A stretch of 64,000 bases of DNA from Phytophthora sp. 'mugwort' (GCA_033558025.1 JAUCEF010000009.1:3625045-3689044), one strand, 5' to 3'. Positions 32,660 through 42,892 are shown, counted from the stretch's first letter. The notes: generated by a model not told the origin, from the letters alone. Made by a program: numbers and translations.

Positions 32660-33025
32660 TGTAACGGGGTTACATGAAGAGTGCCAAGTCACTCTTGAGA
32701 GCAGGTGTACCCAAGTACACTAAGTGATGTAGCTAAACATCACTATGACGTCGACGGTAATGACGTCATGGATAGGTACCACAGATATGGTACAAAGACC
32801 TCAGAGCAACTCAATAAGATAACATCTGGGGTACTTTATAGGTGACTAATAGTTAGTATGTAGACGCATTAAAATGGTCACCTATAAATATACTCAGTCT
32901 TAAATCTACCTAATTTTGGTAACAGTCCCACATGTCAGGGACTAGTGAACTGTCGTTCACTCAGAGTTTGTATACTCTCCGGAAATCTCACTTCCTGTGC
33001 GCAAGGTGTTGTGTGCCCCGTCACA
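32660..33025 (+). repeat. 3' LTR of right Gypsy element
   Basis: It follows a polypurine tract (AAAGTGGGGGGGC), starts TGTAACGGGGTTACATGAAG, ends GTGCCCCGTCACA, and is 366 bases long. It carries an extra ACGTCGACGGTAATGACGTC segment relative to the 5' LTR and many substitutions. A chromosomal TTATA follows directly. Confidence 0.8.
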
Positions 33026-33139
33026 TTATACCTGTTTTTTTATTTCTATTGTTTAGTTTCTAACCATATCTACAGAAATCATTTCTGTTGCGAATGCTAT
33101 TTCTATTCTTCTTGCTGGAGCAGGGATTCTAAACGAAAC

Positions 33140-34760
33140 GGGCTGAGAGCCTTCCATTTACACCCGTTAACCGTCAGCGTGCGTCTGCCGGGCGTGAGCA
33201 TCGTAGCACGCGGCATATATGGTGCCCACCTCTCGTACAATCAAGCATATGATGTGGTCAACATCAACCAGCGCACGTTTAAATCCAACGGCGAACGCAG
33301 CTACGGACTATTCTGCCCCTGGCTACATGCGCTGTGGAGAAGAACCCCGACAACGTCATAGACGTGGTGGCTCGGCCGAAGAACACGTCGAGCGTTTATT
33401 TCTTGCTATTCGCAGCTGGGTGGACAACGGCGAGTTCTGCTTGCCTGTTATCGCGTTAGATGCGTGTCATATGAGATGCAAAGAGCGAGGGACGATATTT
33501 TTCTGGCGAGTTCTCTCAATGCTCAGAGAGAGTTTTTCATTGGGTGCATTGAAGACGGTGAACATTGGGAATGGTTTCTCGGAAATCTGAAGCGCAGTTC
33601 CGTACATTACCAATGCGGACGTCGTCTTCACGAGCGATCGTGAAAGGGGTTACAAGCTGCTGACATGGATGTTATTCCGAGTGTACCTCACGGTTTCTGC
33701 TCTTTTCATATCAAGAAGAATGTGAAGATAGCGTTCCGAGCAGACCTCTACGGAAAAATTCCTGAGCTAGCAAAATGTGAAAATGTTTGATACCTGCACA
33801 ATGCACGAAGATACTGGAATAATGCGCGGCGACCCACCCGGATGCTACAGACTACCTGAAAGGTAATGCTGCTATCAAAGTTTACCTAGTATCTGTACTG
33901 TATACCGTGCATGCTGTAATCTTGCTGTGTGTCGTAGGCTGTACACAAAGAGTACGCTGATGCATGCATCAATGCCGTACGCTGAAACTAATATCCTTTG
34001 GTGTCAATAGGTATTGGGACGACAACTGGATTTCCGTCCATTTCGCTAGAGCAAGGTTTGGCTAAGTTACGACCAACATCGCCGAATCCAGCAATAACTG
34101 ATTATATGACGAGAGTAATGAAACTTGGCTTGGTTGCATCCAGGGACTGACTCGGAATATCCAATGCCAAACATATGATCGCCGACTCAAGTACAAATCT
34201 TCGGGTAATGATTTTGTTAGGGGGTGAAAGGAAAAGTCAAGAAGAAACTGCTCGTTGGACGGAAGCGGCTGTTTTCTCCAGTTTCTGAAGATGAGGCTGA
34301 AGTCAATGAGAGAATCCGACAACACTTATGCCGCGGTAAACATAAAGCTCAAGCTGTGCTCGTGTGGTTTATGGACTGAGCTCAAGTATCCATATGTACA
34401 TGGGTGTGTGGCACTACTCTCGCGCGGAATTGACCCTCAACTGAAATTTCGGAATAATACTCGGTTGTCAGGCTGCAAAACAATGCGGAGAGGAGCGCTA
34501 AGACCGTCGACGTGTCGTTCCTGATAAACGACAATTTGAAGCCTCCTGCCATTACAGCCGTTCGAGGACGCCCTAAGAAGATTCGGATGCGCAGTCGTTC
34601 TGAGTACACCAATGGCGACCCTCCATACACTGTGCGTGATGTCGGAAGGCGGGGCTCAACCTACGAACGGGCGTTCGACGGGAGAAGGAAGCGAAGAAGC
34701 GGGCTGCTCAACGGGCCCTTCAAAGGAAACAACAGGAGATCTTGATGGAAGCTATTGCGT
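33140..34760 (+). pseudogene. MULE (Mutator-like) transposase, broken, 5' truncated
   Basis: Reading across frames: SYGLFCPWLHAL near 33300; the catalytic region FCLPVIALDACHMRCKERGT near 33440; GEHWEWFLGNL at 33565; FCSFHIKKNV at 33700; TTNIAESSNNWL at about 34075. A SWIM-like zinc site follows near 34350 (CSCGLWTELKYPYVHGC, where the third ligand Cys is now Tyr). An AT-hook-like RGRPKK stands at 34570. This is the order of MULE transposases. Stops and frameshifts are frequent. The N-terminus is missing on the side where the Gypsy LTR sits. No terminal inverted repeats were found. Confidence 0.75.
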
Positions 34761-34949
34761 GAAGCTCCAAGGATATGACTTGACAGTAGCATGCACCAAG
34801 ATGTCGGCGCACACTGAACACCTAGCCTACGGAATGTGTACAGACTACTCACAAGCCACATCCTACGGCTTAGTGCTGAATACACAAAGAAGATAGGATA
34901 CTTTGAGCATACAGCTACATAATAAACGCCACATATATTGCTCTAGATA

Positions 34950-35133
34950 TGTTAAACTAGCTGCCTATTAGGTAAGCCGTCCGTTTTTAAGTGAGGAGGA
35001 CACGCGTCCTTCTCGCCACTAATATCCCCCTCGGCAATATATATATGCTACTTCTTAAAGGCCCTTATAAAGTATGATACGTGAAGCTTTTCTAATGGCT
35101 ACAGGTTTGACTAATCAAAGTTTGCTCTTAACA
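34950..35133 (-). repeat. 3' LTR of the Copia element
   Basis: 184 bases from TGTTAAACTAGCTG to CTCTTAACA. It is preceded on the minus strand by a short polypurine-like tract (TTTTAGTGGGAG). It matches 41565-41741 with several substitutions and small indels. Confidence 0.8.
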
Positions 35134-36074
35134 CTCCCACTAAAAGTTCAAGCACATATTACTATCCCTTCTGTGGTCGCATATGACATGCCTTATCCTC
35201 GATCAAGCTGCGACCTTTCGTTTTGCAGGATTACTTCTCAAAACTTTTGGCTCTTAATAGTAAGCACATCCCATCCTATCTTTTCGTTAATCTCATATGA
35301 AAAGGCGTTCCCTCAATCAAGTTGTGATTTTTCAAAAATAACATGAGACTCTACGTGTCGCGACCTATCGCAGATTAGGAATCCACAATTGATGGTTCCT
35401 ATTATAGTTTGCATCACTCAAATTTTGTGACAGCCCATTGCTAGTTATTACCTATTCCCTAAAAGTAAAAGTAAAACACCACAAAATTTGTGTCCCCATC
35501 AAATACCTAATTTCTTATGATTTCCTATTTCCTTATGGTCTCTGCCTCTTAGGCCTCTCTCCTTTGTGCCTTTGCTGGTAGCACTTGCCACCAGCTCATT
35601 CACTTTCAGTTTTCACTTGTAAGTTCTGATTCGACTAAGCTCATTTGGCCGCTTTCAAACCCTTCGGGGGGGGGGGGCTACGACAAACATAGTTGAAAAA
35701 AAAAAACAGGAGCAATCCTGTGGCCATGCAGAGGCCTGGGGAACGCGCGTGCACGGTTCCAATTCGCCGCAATAACCTCGGCTGCGGTCAACGGTCGGCT
35801 CTTGTTGTGCTTGCGCCATGTTATCATGATGTGTCGTAGTCTAATCTTTAACCTTCGAACTTTTACGTAGCTGAGAGTTAACCAAATATCATAACGTTAC
35901 GTCTTATTGTTCGCTTTAACTGCTTAAGTTTTTGCCCTTGGTACACTTCCACTTGAGCAGTATCCCAAACTTCAACTTGAGCCGGACGGCTTTGGATATG
36001 CACATGGTGGATTTTCAACTTTGAGAAGTATCTTTGGACTTCAACTTGAGTCGGATGGCTTTGGATTATGCCAC
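35134..36074 (-). other. Copia 3' non-coding part
   Basis: No frame with motifs is present. It includes a G10 tract (35668-35678) followed by an A-rich run, and the first part of a two-copy tandem repeat of about 70 bases (about 35960-36095, shared CTTCAACTTGAG and GGATTTTCAAC-like phrases). Confidence 0.5.
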
Positions 36075-36344
36075 ATAGCGGATCTCTAACGTCAAAGTAC
36101 CTTTCCTAAGGGCATCTGCTATCATTCGTGTTGCAGTATGATACTATTCGTCCCTTATCATGAATCTCCCTAGCATATAACCCTTTAATATCAATATGTT
36201 TTGTTGATGTATGATTAGCTGGGTCCCTAATAATACTATCGCACCTTTGTTATCACATAAACATACTAGGGGTTGGGTTTGTTTAAATCCTAGTTCCTCC
36301 TAGTAATACCCATAACCACACTCTCCCTTTAATCCCTTCACTAG
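36075..36344 (-). pseudogene. Copia RNase H, C-terminal part
   Basis: The minus strand reads EGIKGRVWLWVLLGGTRI, then LVCLCDNKGAIVLLG, HQQNILILKGYMLGRFMIRD and MIADALRKGTL. This is the last third of Copia RNase H (D-N-K and ADALTK motifs). It is separated from the first part (37477-37212) by the solo LTR, and the two halves join in sense across the 4-base duplication CTAG. Confidence 0.75.
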
Positions 36345-37211
36345 TGTCGTGTAGAAACACGCCAGAATTTTGTCTGCCAGTGCTACCCACCCACAACACA
36401 CGCTTTGCCCACGGAGATGCAGCGAATATAGAGGCGAAGCTTCGACCTGAAGGCCTTGACTCTGCCCTAGCACCGGGTTGGTAAGTGACCCTGCGCGTCT
36501 CCAACAGCCCTAGCCACGAGCAAAGTCTAGGTTGCTATCGCACACTTCTTGAAACCTCGTTGGCCCTCAGAAAGGAAGGGTCCTAGACTTTCAGCCGGTA
36601 GCGCGGGGCCGGAGCAAGACTCCGGCAGGTTGTTTGTTGGACGGAGGCTTTCCTTAGCACTCCTGGGTCGGACGTACTCGTCCTTGGCACTCGGCTTCGC
36701 CACGATTCTTCTCCATCTCTTGGCGCTGCCGGGTGGATGAACACGTGCTTCGACTAGCCACCGTGTCCACCGACAGACATAATCCTGGCGATCAAGCGGG
36801 ACCAGACGCTGCGGACACTTACCGCAGCCGGACTTGACTCCTATGCGATCGGAAGGAAAAGCTGTTCTGTTAGTTGCGCACGAAGGCGCTTATCGCTTAA
36901 TCTACCAGTTCCTATGCTTCATACAAAATATCTAATGTGAACTCGTCCGTTATGTAACTACCAAAAGCTTGGCGACTGCTCACCGAAGCCTCGACAGGCG
37001 GCTGTCTGGATACCATCCGGATGCGACTAGTGGTCATTGTCCGTTGTTGATGTCGTGTGGTGCACACTGTCCGTTATGGGACACGTCCATGGTCTTATTT
37101 GACCAATCAGCGTTTAGCCGCACATTCAACCTTCACACGGGGCCATGACAATCAAGTCTCCAACGGCGGTAACGAGGTCGACCGCATTCTCAGGCCATTC
37201 CCTATGCCACA
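36345..37211 (-). mobile_element. Solo LTR nested in Copia RNase H, copy 1
   Basis: 867 bases, TGTGGCATAG...ACACGACA on the minus strand, flanked by CTAG on both sides (36341-36344 and 37212-37215). A second copy of the same LTR is at 49611-50430 with its own 4-base duplication. TG..CA ends, this length and a 4-base duplication fit a Gypsy-type LTR left after recombination between the two LTRs of a full element. No coding sequence is present. Confidence 0.8.
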
Positions 37212-38666
37212 CTAGTAGCCATTAGCTCTGCCTGCGTTGTATGGAGGCTCGCCGTACTTTGTCTTGGACTTTCCCAAGTAATACACGCATCTGCCATAAT
37301 ACTCACATACTCAGCCACTGACTTTCTGTTTTCGTTAGCATTCGCGAAGCTCGCGTCTGTGTACAGTTCATATATCACTTCTTTACATTTTCCGTCAAAT
37401 ATGAGACCGTACGTCGACATTCCTTTCAGATACTTTAGTACTCTCTGGGCTGCCTTGTAATTGCTCTTATATAGCACGACAGAAACTTACTCAACTCTGT
37501 GACAGCATTTGCTATGTCAGGACGTGTACCACGAACAAGGTACATAATGATCCCACTAATCCCCTATAATCGAATGGTTGATCTGAGATTTGCTCTGGGC
37601 TTAACTTCTCTTCTTTCTCAAGTACTACACTTTTTGCCTGCGGAGTTGTCTCTGAGTTACACTCAGCCAGATCAAACTTTTCTAGTAAGTCCGCAATATA
37701 TTTGTGTTGGGACATGCTTAGTATCTTATTGGCCCGGTCCCGTTTAATCTCCATTTTCAGGAGATAGTGGATATCACTCAGGTCCTTCATGGTAAATCTC
37801 GACGCCAATTGCCTTTCACCTTTTGCATCAATACCATACTACTCACAACGATAGTAATATCATCCACATAGACGCAACGAGTACTGTATGCGTCACTCCA
37901 TTAATCTCCCACTTTTGACGGTACCAACAATACTCCTTTTTGCACCGGCAAAACCCTATGCTTACTATGAACTCATTCAGGAGCGCATACCATATACGTG
38001 GGGCCTGTTTGAGACCATATAGGCTCTTCTTTAGTTTGCACACGCTATAGTGTCACCATGCCTAAACCCATGAGGTTGTAGCATATAAATATCCTCAATG
38101 AGCGATCCATTAAGGAAGGTCGTAGAAACATCCATATGGTGGTCGTGTAGATCCTTTATAGTTGATATTACCAGTAGTAATCGCAGTGATACATATCTAG
38201 CTACCGGTGAGAATATCACATTAAAATCAACACCCTGGGTTTGGGTATTTCCCCTTACAACTAATCTTGCCTTAAACCGCTCAACTGTGCATTCTGGGTT
38301 ATGTTTTACATCAAATACCCGGTGACAGCCTAATATTTTGCGACCTTTAGGTAAAGGTACTATTTCGCACGTATCATTAGCAACTAATGCCTGATATTAA
38401 ATCTGTAGCGCGGTCTCCCACTGTTGGGCATATGGCCCTTCTCTTGCTTCCTTTATTGACCTCGGAATTGGTATCAAATTTGTGCTAATTTTGACAGCGT
38501 CGATTGATACAACATAGTCTCTGAGACGGGAGTTTGGTTGCCTTGCGCGACGGCTTCGTGGGAAGAACAGATGTACGCTGTTCCTCAGCTCCCAATTTTT
38601 AGGTGCCCCCCCCCCCCCCGTAGCCTCTTCATTAGTAACCTTTCGTCGCTTTTCAGGCACATACAT
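37212..38666 (-). pseudogene. Copia reverse transcriptase and first part of RNase H
   Basis: Minus-strand frames carry the start of the polymerase (YAQQWETAL near 38420) and FSPVARYVSLRLLLVISTIK (38213). KLKKSLYGLKQAPRIWYALL follows at about 38037, and CVYVDDITIV, the intact YVDD box, near 37870. Then come SDIHYLLKMEIKRDRANKIL (37780), RVLKYLKGMSTYGLIFDGK and LYTDASFANANENRKSV (RNase H). At least five frameshifts break it. Confidence 0.8.
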
Positions 38667-38881
38667 GTCAAAGTTTCGTTCCCTTTTCTCAATTTCACAT
38701 ATTTCTACGACACTATCCTCGTTTAGAGTAAAAAATTCCCCTGATGGAAATGACCGTGATATTAGTCCTTCAGTATACGGTGTCCCGAATTTTACGTCGC
38801 GAGCAATGAGGTATCTATTTCCTTTTACATCAAGTAGTCGGTATCCTTTATAACTATCAGACAGACCGAGTAATGTGCATT

Positions 38882-39127
38882 CTATAGCTCTCTCACTAAG
38901 CTTCTAATTGGCTCGTTTGATCTTTGGTAAATGAGCGTAGCATGTGCTGCCCCAATTCGTAGGCCTATTCCGGTTGGTTTTGTGCCAAATAATGCCTCAT
39001 ATGGGCACTTACCTTTTAATCGGGCTGTTGGTACCCTGTTATTTACAGCCTTCATATACTTCAGCGCCTCCGGCCACCAGTTTGACGCCATACCGGACCC
39101 AACTAGTGCGCACCTCAGTTTGCCCAT
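38882..39127 (-). pseudogene. Copia integrase C-terminal part
   Basis: The frame MASNWWPEALKYMKAVNNRV ... CPYEALFGTKPTG is the typical stretch after the catalytic Glu of Copia integrases. The catalytic core itself is not readable, and the palindrome-rich insert lies just upstream on this strand. Confidence 0.75.
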
Positions 39128-39232
39128 TATTGTCTGATGTGCTTATTCAGCAAATCCATTTTCTTCTGAGACTCAACATTGGACTGTTGGTACACAAGCC
39201 CATTCCTGTTACAGTGTTCTTAAGAATATTAT

Positions 39233-39790
39233 TTTAGAAGGAAGCATTTTGCTTCCTTTAAGCACTTTCACAAAAGTGGGTGCAATGTGACCACTTAAAG
39301 GAGGCAAAATGCTTCCTTTTATCAAATGGCGGGATTTCAGGTAGCTTGTTTTGGATTAGCCAGTCGGATTCGCAGGTGCCGAGACGCTAGGTGTTCCATC
39401 ACAGATCTTGAGGCTCGACTAGCGAGATGTTATCGTCAATTTCGCAGTAACTTGCTCCGTTTCTACCTCCTTTCTCCTCCTTTTTGCTATTTTGCAGGTT
39501 GCTTTTTGAAACGTAAGCTGTAAAGGTGGTAGACAGATCGCAATATCCCTATCCTATCTCTGACCAGAACCTTCAATCTTTCCATCGTTCTGACGTCCCC
39601 GCTACCACATATAGTACATACAAAACCTACCGTGACTTCGTAAAAGGAGGCATTTTGCCTCCTTTTACGAGGAATTTACCGTAAAATGGAACTGCGAGTG
39701 TCATGCTGTATCGAGACGTACTTAGCATGAAAGCCCATCATCACCTCAAAAAGGGGGCATTTTTTATTTTTGCCTCCTTTTCCAAAAGAG
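39233..39790. mobile_element. Palindrome-rich insert, possible foldback element or MITE
   Basis: Several related palindromes occur within 560 bases: AAGGAAGCATTTTGCTTCCTT at about 39238, AAAGGAGGCAAAATGCTTCC at about 39297, a perfect 14-bp stem with 3-base loop at 39639-39669 (CGTAAAAGGAGGCA / TGCCTCCTTTTACG), and a GGGGGCA...TGCCTCC pair at about 39754-39778. All share the core AAAGGAGGCATTTTGCCTCCTTT. The insert separates Copia protease from integrase. Target duplication was not identified. Confidence 0.5.
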
Positions 39791-39799
39791 TATCTTACA

Positions 39800-40170
39800 T
39801 CTGTATAGTACAGTTAAGGTAGTTGGTTCACGAAAGGGTTAAGGAAATACAAGTACTCCCCTGTTTTTGCCCGAATATGATGATACCCTGCGTGGCTAAA
39901 TAATATTCACTGAGCAAGTTACTACCGCACTCCTTATCAAAGGCAACTTTTCTATTGAGATATCACTATAGTAACCTCTGAGTTTGAGAATACTTAATCT
40001 CACTGTTCCTTGTAACTTAGTTGATGTGGTGCCTCCGTTTCCGTACTCGAATGTATGCGTTCGTCCTTTGCCAAGCTGGCTAAACCACCTTCTATCCGAG
40101 CTAATTGCGTGTTCAGCCCCTGTACCAACTACCCATAAATTGTCAGTTTTAGCTGCTTCAACCTAGATAG
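39800..40170 (-). pseudogene. Copia protease and pre-integrase region
   Basis: The minus strand near 40150 reads NLWVVGTGAEHAISSDRRWF, then GGTTSTKLQGTVRL and LSILKLRGYYSDISIEKLPL. This is the Copia protease active-site region, but the expected D-T/S-G-A has become GTGA, removing the catalytic Asp. Confidence 0.6.
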
Positions 40171-40474
40171 ATATCCAGGAAATCTTTTCCGTCCCTCATT
40201 GCCAACGTCCATTTGGGGTCATCGGAGCCTCATTTCGCTACCTTCGCTCGCTGGGACAGCTTCTTGTACTCGAATTCGTCCGCCTCCAGAATCGCCTTTT
40301 TTAGCCGGGAGTCAAAGCAGCCGGAGTCCTGTCTTCGTTTTGGTTACTCGCAACCTTCTCGGTTTTCGGCGTGACTCCCTTCTTGGCCGTCATCAGCCGT
40401 TTGTTCTGTGCAAGAGGTGTAGCCCGGATGTTTGACCGAACAACTTACCACCAGGTCGCTTAGGGTCGCGGTCC

Positions 40475-40699
40475 TCAGCCATCACTGGACAGTCTTTCTC
40501 CAATGGCCACCTTCAAAGCAGTAGAAGCACTCACGGGTTGATGGCTCGGCAGATTCTTAATTTCTTCGTTTCTTCCCCGTATATTTTTCGCAACATTGAT
40601 AACCATCGGGCGTCTCTTCTGAGTTAGCATGCTGATGTCCTTCCTCGGACAATTTGGAGCCTCCACTATAGGGGTGTAAGCCATGTCAAGCGCGTGTTG
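40475..40699 (-). pseudogene. Copia gag zinc-knuckle region
   Basis: The minus strand reads HALDMAYTPIVEAPNCPRKD across two frames and then ECFYCFEGGHWRK, with DCPVMAEDRD one base out of frame. Together these are a C-x2-C-x4-H-x4-C zinc knuckle interrupted by a frameshift just before the last Cys. Confidence 0.6.
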
Positions 40700-40835
40700 T
40701 GGAGTCGGTCCATTACACTATTGACCCTGCTCTACTCCGGCAGAAAGTCCTGCCCACTCGGGGACTCGAACTCACAACCTCCCCGTCCCGAAATGCGCGA
40801 CCTGACCACTACACCAACCGGGATCGGTTGATTTC
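40700..40835 (-). mobile_element. Possible tRNA-derived SINE or tRNA pseudogene
   Basis: The minus strand has TGGTGTAGTGG (RNA polymerase III A-box type) near 40822 and GTTCGAGTCCC (B-box type) near 40765. A 3' CCCGAGTGGG can pair weakly with CCCGGTT. T-stem pairing is poor, so it is not a working tRNA. It interrupts Copia gag between the capsid part and the zinc knuckle, and Copia coding seems to resume near 40700. tRNA-related SINEs are known in Phytophthora. Ends and target duplication were not resolved. Confidence 0.4.
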
Positions 40836-41515
40836 CTTCCTCGAACGATCACGAAACACACGAACACACGCCGAAGGCTCACTTCAACGTTCTCGATCGT
40901 AAACCACTCCTCAGTCTTGGAGCTTTTCCAAAATTCACTTGGGAGAGTGGCCAACACTTCCGTGCATAATCACGCCTCCGTAATCATGTCTTTCCCAACC
41001 AGACCCCTCATCTTCCGATTGATGTCGTTACGGAGCTTCTTCAACAGGACGAATAGGGTACACAATTTGTTCCAGTTTGACGTGGTAAGACGCTTCCACT
41101 GGTGACGCAGCTCGATTATGTCCCCTGCATACCCAAGCCCGTACTTCTGTTCGAGCTCTTTCCATATGTCGCAAGGATTCATCTTGGACACTTGATCGGA
41201 TAACACACTAAAAAAGCGTTAGGCAACGCCTGATTGAACAGGTTCAACAGCTCTGACCGAGCCATAATCCAGTGTTGGTTACGCCAACGCCTAGCCTTTG
41301 CCTCTTCCTGGGTGGCCTCCTCACCAACCGAAATGACCGGCTTCTCAGGCCTCCCATTTAGGAAATCCATCATGACGACCGTAGCCTCGGGTTCCTTTTT
41401 CAACAATCCACGCTGGTATTTTTTTTTCATCCAGCGTTTCAATGTGGGTAATCACCTTATCCCTCCACATGATATAGCACTCCCCATTGACGTCTTCAGG
41501 CCCAGGACTTGTTCA
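40836..41515 (-). pseudogene. Copia gag capsid-like region
   Basis: Frames at 41442-41179 (SELLNLFNQALPNAF) and 41206-40970 (QVSKMNPCDIWKELEQKYGL, then LRHQWKRLTTSNWNKLCTLF) are typical of the Copia gag family. A shifted frame VLATLPSEFWKSSKTEEWF follows near 40950. It starts shortly inside the 5' LTR. Confidence 0.75.
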
Positions 41516-41564
41516 CTCCTAGTGAACCCTTTTACCATCGTTACGTCCCAGTACGTATCTGAAA

Positions 41565-41741
41565 TGTTAAACTACCTGTCTATTAGGTAAGCCGTCAGTT
41601 TTTAAGTGAGAGGACACGCGTCCTCCTCGTCACTAACATCCCTCGGCAATATTTGCTACTTATTAAGTGCCCTTATAAAGTAAGACGTGTGAAGCTTTTC
41701 TATTGGCTACAGGTTTGACCAATCAAAATTAGCTCTTAACA
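41565..41741 (-). repeat. 5' LTR of the Copia element
   Basis: 177 bases, TGTTAAACTACCTG...GCTCTTAACA on the plus strand. It is followed on the minus strand by TTTCAGATACGTACTGGG, the likely primer-binding area. It is clearly diverged from the 3' LTR, so the insertion is old. Confidence 0.8.
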
Positions 41742-42892
41742 AGAAAAGAAAGCGCCAAATATTATTTTTAGTTCACTTTGAATACATGCTTCCAAATAAT
41801 CCTACATCAATTGTAGTAACCTGTGTGTCTGTCCGTCCGAATCCTGCCTGCCCGCCTGTACCTCCCGTTCGGCATGGCTTGACTTTGCGTTTAATACCGG
41901 TGCCAACCCACAAAATCGAATCCCACTATCTTTCTGACTCAAAAAAATATGCCTGAAATTGCAACAATAGCACTGCGTGACGTTTAAAACACTGTCTCAT
42001 TGGCTAAAATCCATGTATTTCTTAGTTGCCGCAGCGAGGCGGCCTCCCATTGGCTCAAACTGTCTATTGCCGCCGAGCAAGGCACAAGCGGCCCCTCATT
42101 GGCTAAAATTGCTGCCGAGCGAAGCGAAGGCCGCGCCGCCTTTAACCTTTTTGTGTCTAGCGGGACCGGAGGACCCGCCCTTCCTACCGAAGCCGAAAAC
42201 GTAGGTAGCTCACTTATCATTACACGGCGAGTAGCACAGCGAGCCTCTGCGAGCGTAGCGGAGGCGTTACTACCGGAACGAATCGTAGGTAGCTTTTCTC
42301 GTTATTGAAGCGAGCTTTGAGCGAGCGAAACGGGTTCGGACCCAACAAACACCCACCGCCCGTAATTACTTTACGGACGGCGCTCGGCCAATCCTAAAAC
42401 TCAACGCTAACGTCGCTCCGTCCGTCCGTCCGTCTGTCTGTCACGCCATAACGTGATTCTAGCCGCAATGTCATTGGCTGCCGAGCGCAGCGAAGGCGGG
42501 CCGCCGTTGGCTATACAACATTCCACCACCGAAGACGTCCATTGGTGAAAATATAATTAAACGATTGGTTGAAATTAAAGTATTTTCTATGTGGGCCTGC
42601 TCGCCTCCGTTGCGCTCCGACGGGCTTTCAAGATAATGGGACCAAAACTAAACCCACCGCCGCGTAGGCGGCGGCGCTCGGCCATTAGTGAAAAATATGA
42701 ATTTACCATTTGTTGAAAATTGAATATATTTTTAGCCCGCGTCCTCAAAATTAGCCCACATGCAAGGTGTGCGAGGCGCGAATCTGACTGCAGCTGCGCA
42801 TAGGCAGGTCCACCTACTGGGACCAAAACTATACCCACAGCCGCGTACGCGGCGGCGCTCGGCATGTGGAGTAACAAATGTAATAGGATCAT
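41742..42892. repeat. Repeat-rich region with short interspersed motifs
   Basis: CATTGGCTAAAAT-type phrases recur (about 41998, 42048, 42098), as do GCCGAGCGAAGCGAAGGC-type phrases (about 42112, 42480). Three hairpin units also occur: ACCCACCGCC followed by a self-complementary stem (CCGTAATTACTTTACGG, CCGCGTAGGCGGCGG, CGCGTACGCGG) and then CGCTCGGC, at about 42350, 42652 and 42834. Two units are preceded by GGGACCAAAACTA. A Helitron or Helitron-like end is one possibility. No gene is supported. Confidence 0.5.

Larger units (their letters stand above)
24300..33025 (+). mobile_element. Ty3/Gypsy element, right arm of a large inverted pair
   Basis: Same element as at 6705-15415 but on the plus strand, 8726 bases. 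The interior and 5' LTR match the left copy with well under 1 percent difference; I noted roughly 15 substitutions plus a 2-base poly-C difference at about 26740. Its 3' LTR differs strongly from both the left 3' LTR and its own 5' LTR. Flanks are ATTTC (24295-24299) and TTATA (33026-33030), which do not match each other. TTATA is, however, the reverse complement of TATAA at 15416-15420, the inner flank of the left element. Confidence 0.9.
34950..41741 (-). mobile_element. Ty1/Copia LTR retrotransposon with nested insertions
   Basis: Two related LTRs of about 180 bases, both TGTTAA...TTAACA, frame a minus-strand internal region. It reads gag, zinc knuckle, protease, integrase, reverse transcriptase, RNase H from right to left: the Copia order. 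The flanks are AGATA (34945-34949) and AGAAA (41742-41746), a possible 5-base target duplication with one change. The 6.8 kb length is inflated by an 867-base solo LTR, a palindrome-rich insert and a possible SINE. Coding is shattered. Confidence 0.85.

Noticed and set aside
36283..36504. Protein-coding gene conserved between 36283-36504 and 50271-50462
   Set aside because: Both lie inside the two copies of the same solo LTR, and the similarity extends over the whole LTR, including non-coding parts.
40745..40833. Working tRNA gene on the minus strand
   Set aside because: A- and B-box phrases are present, but the T-stem does not pair (GTGAG with CCCCG) and no good anticodon arm forms. Kept only as a possible SINE or pseudogene.
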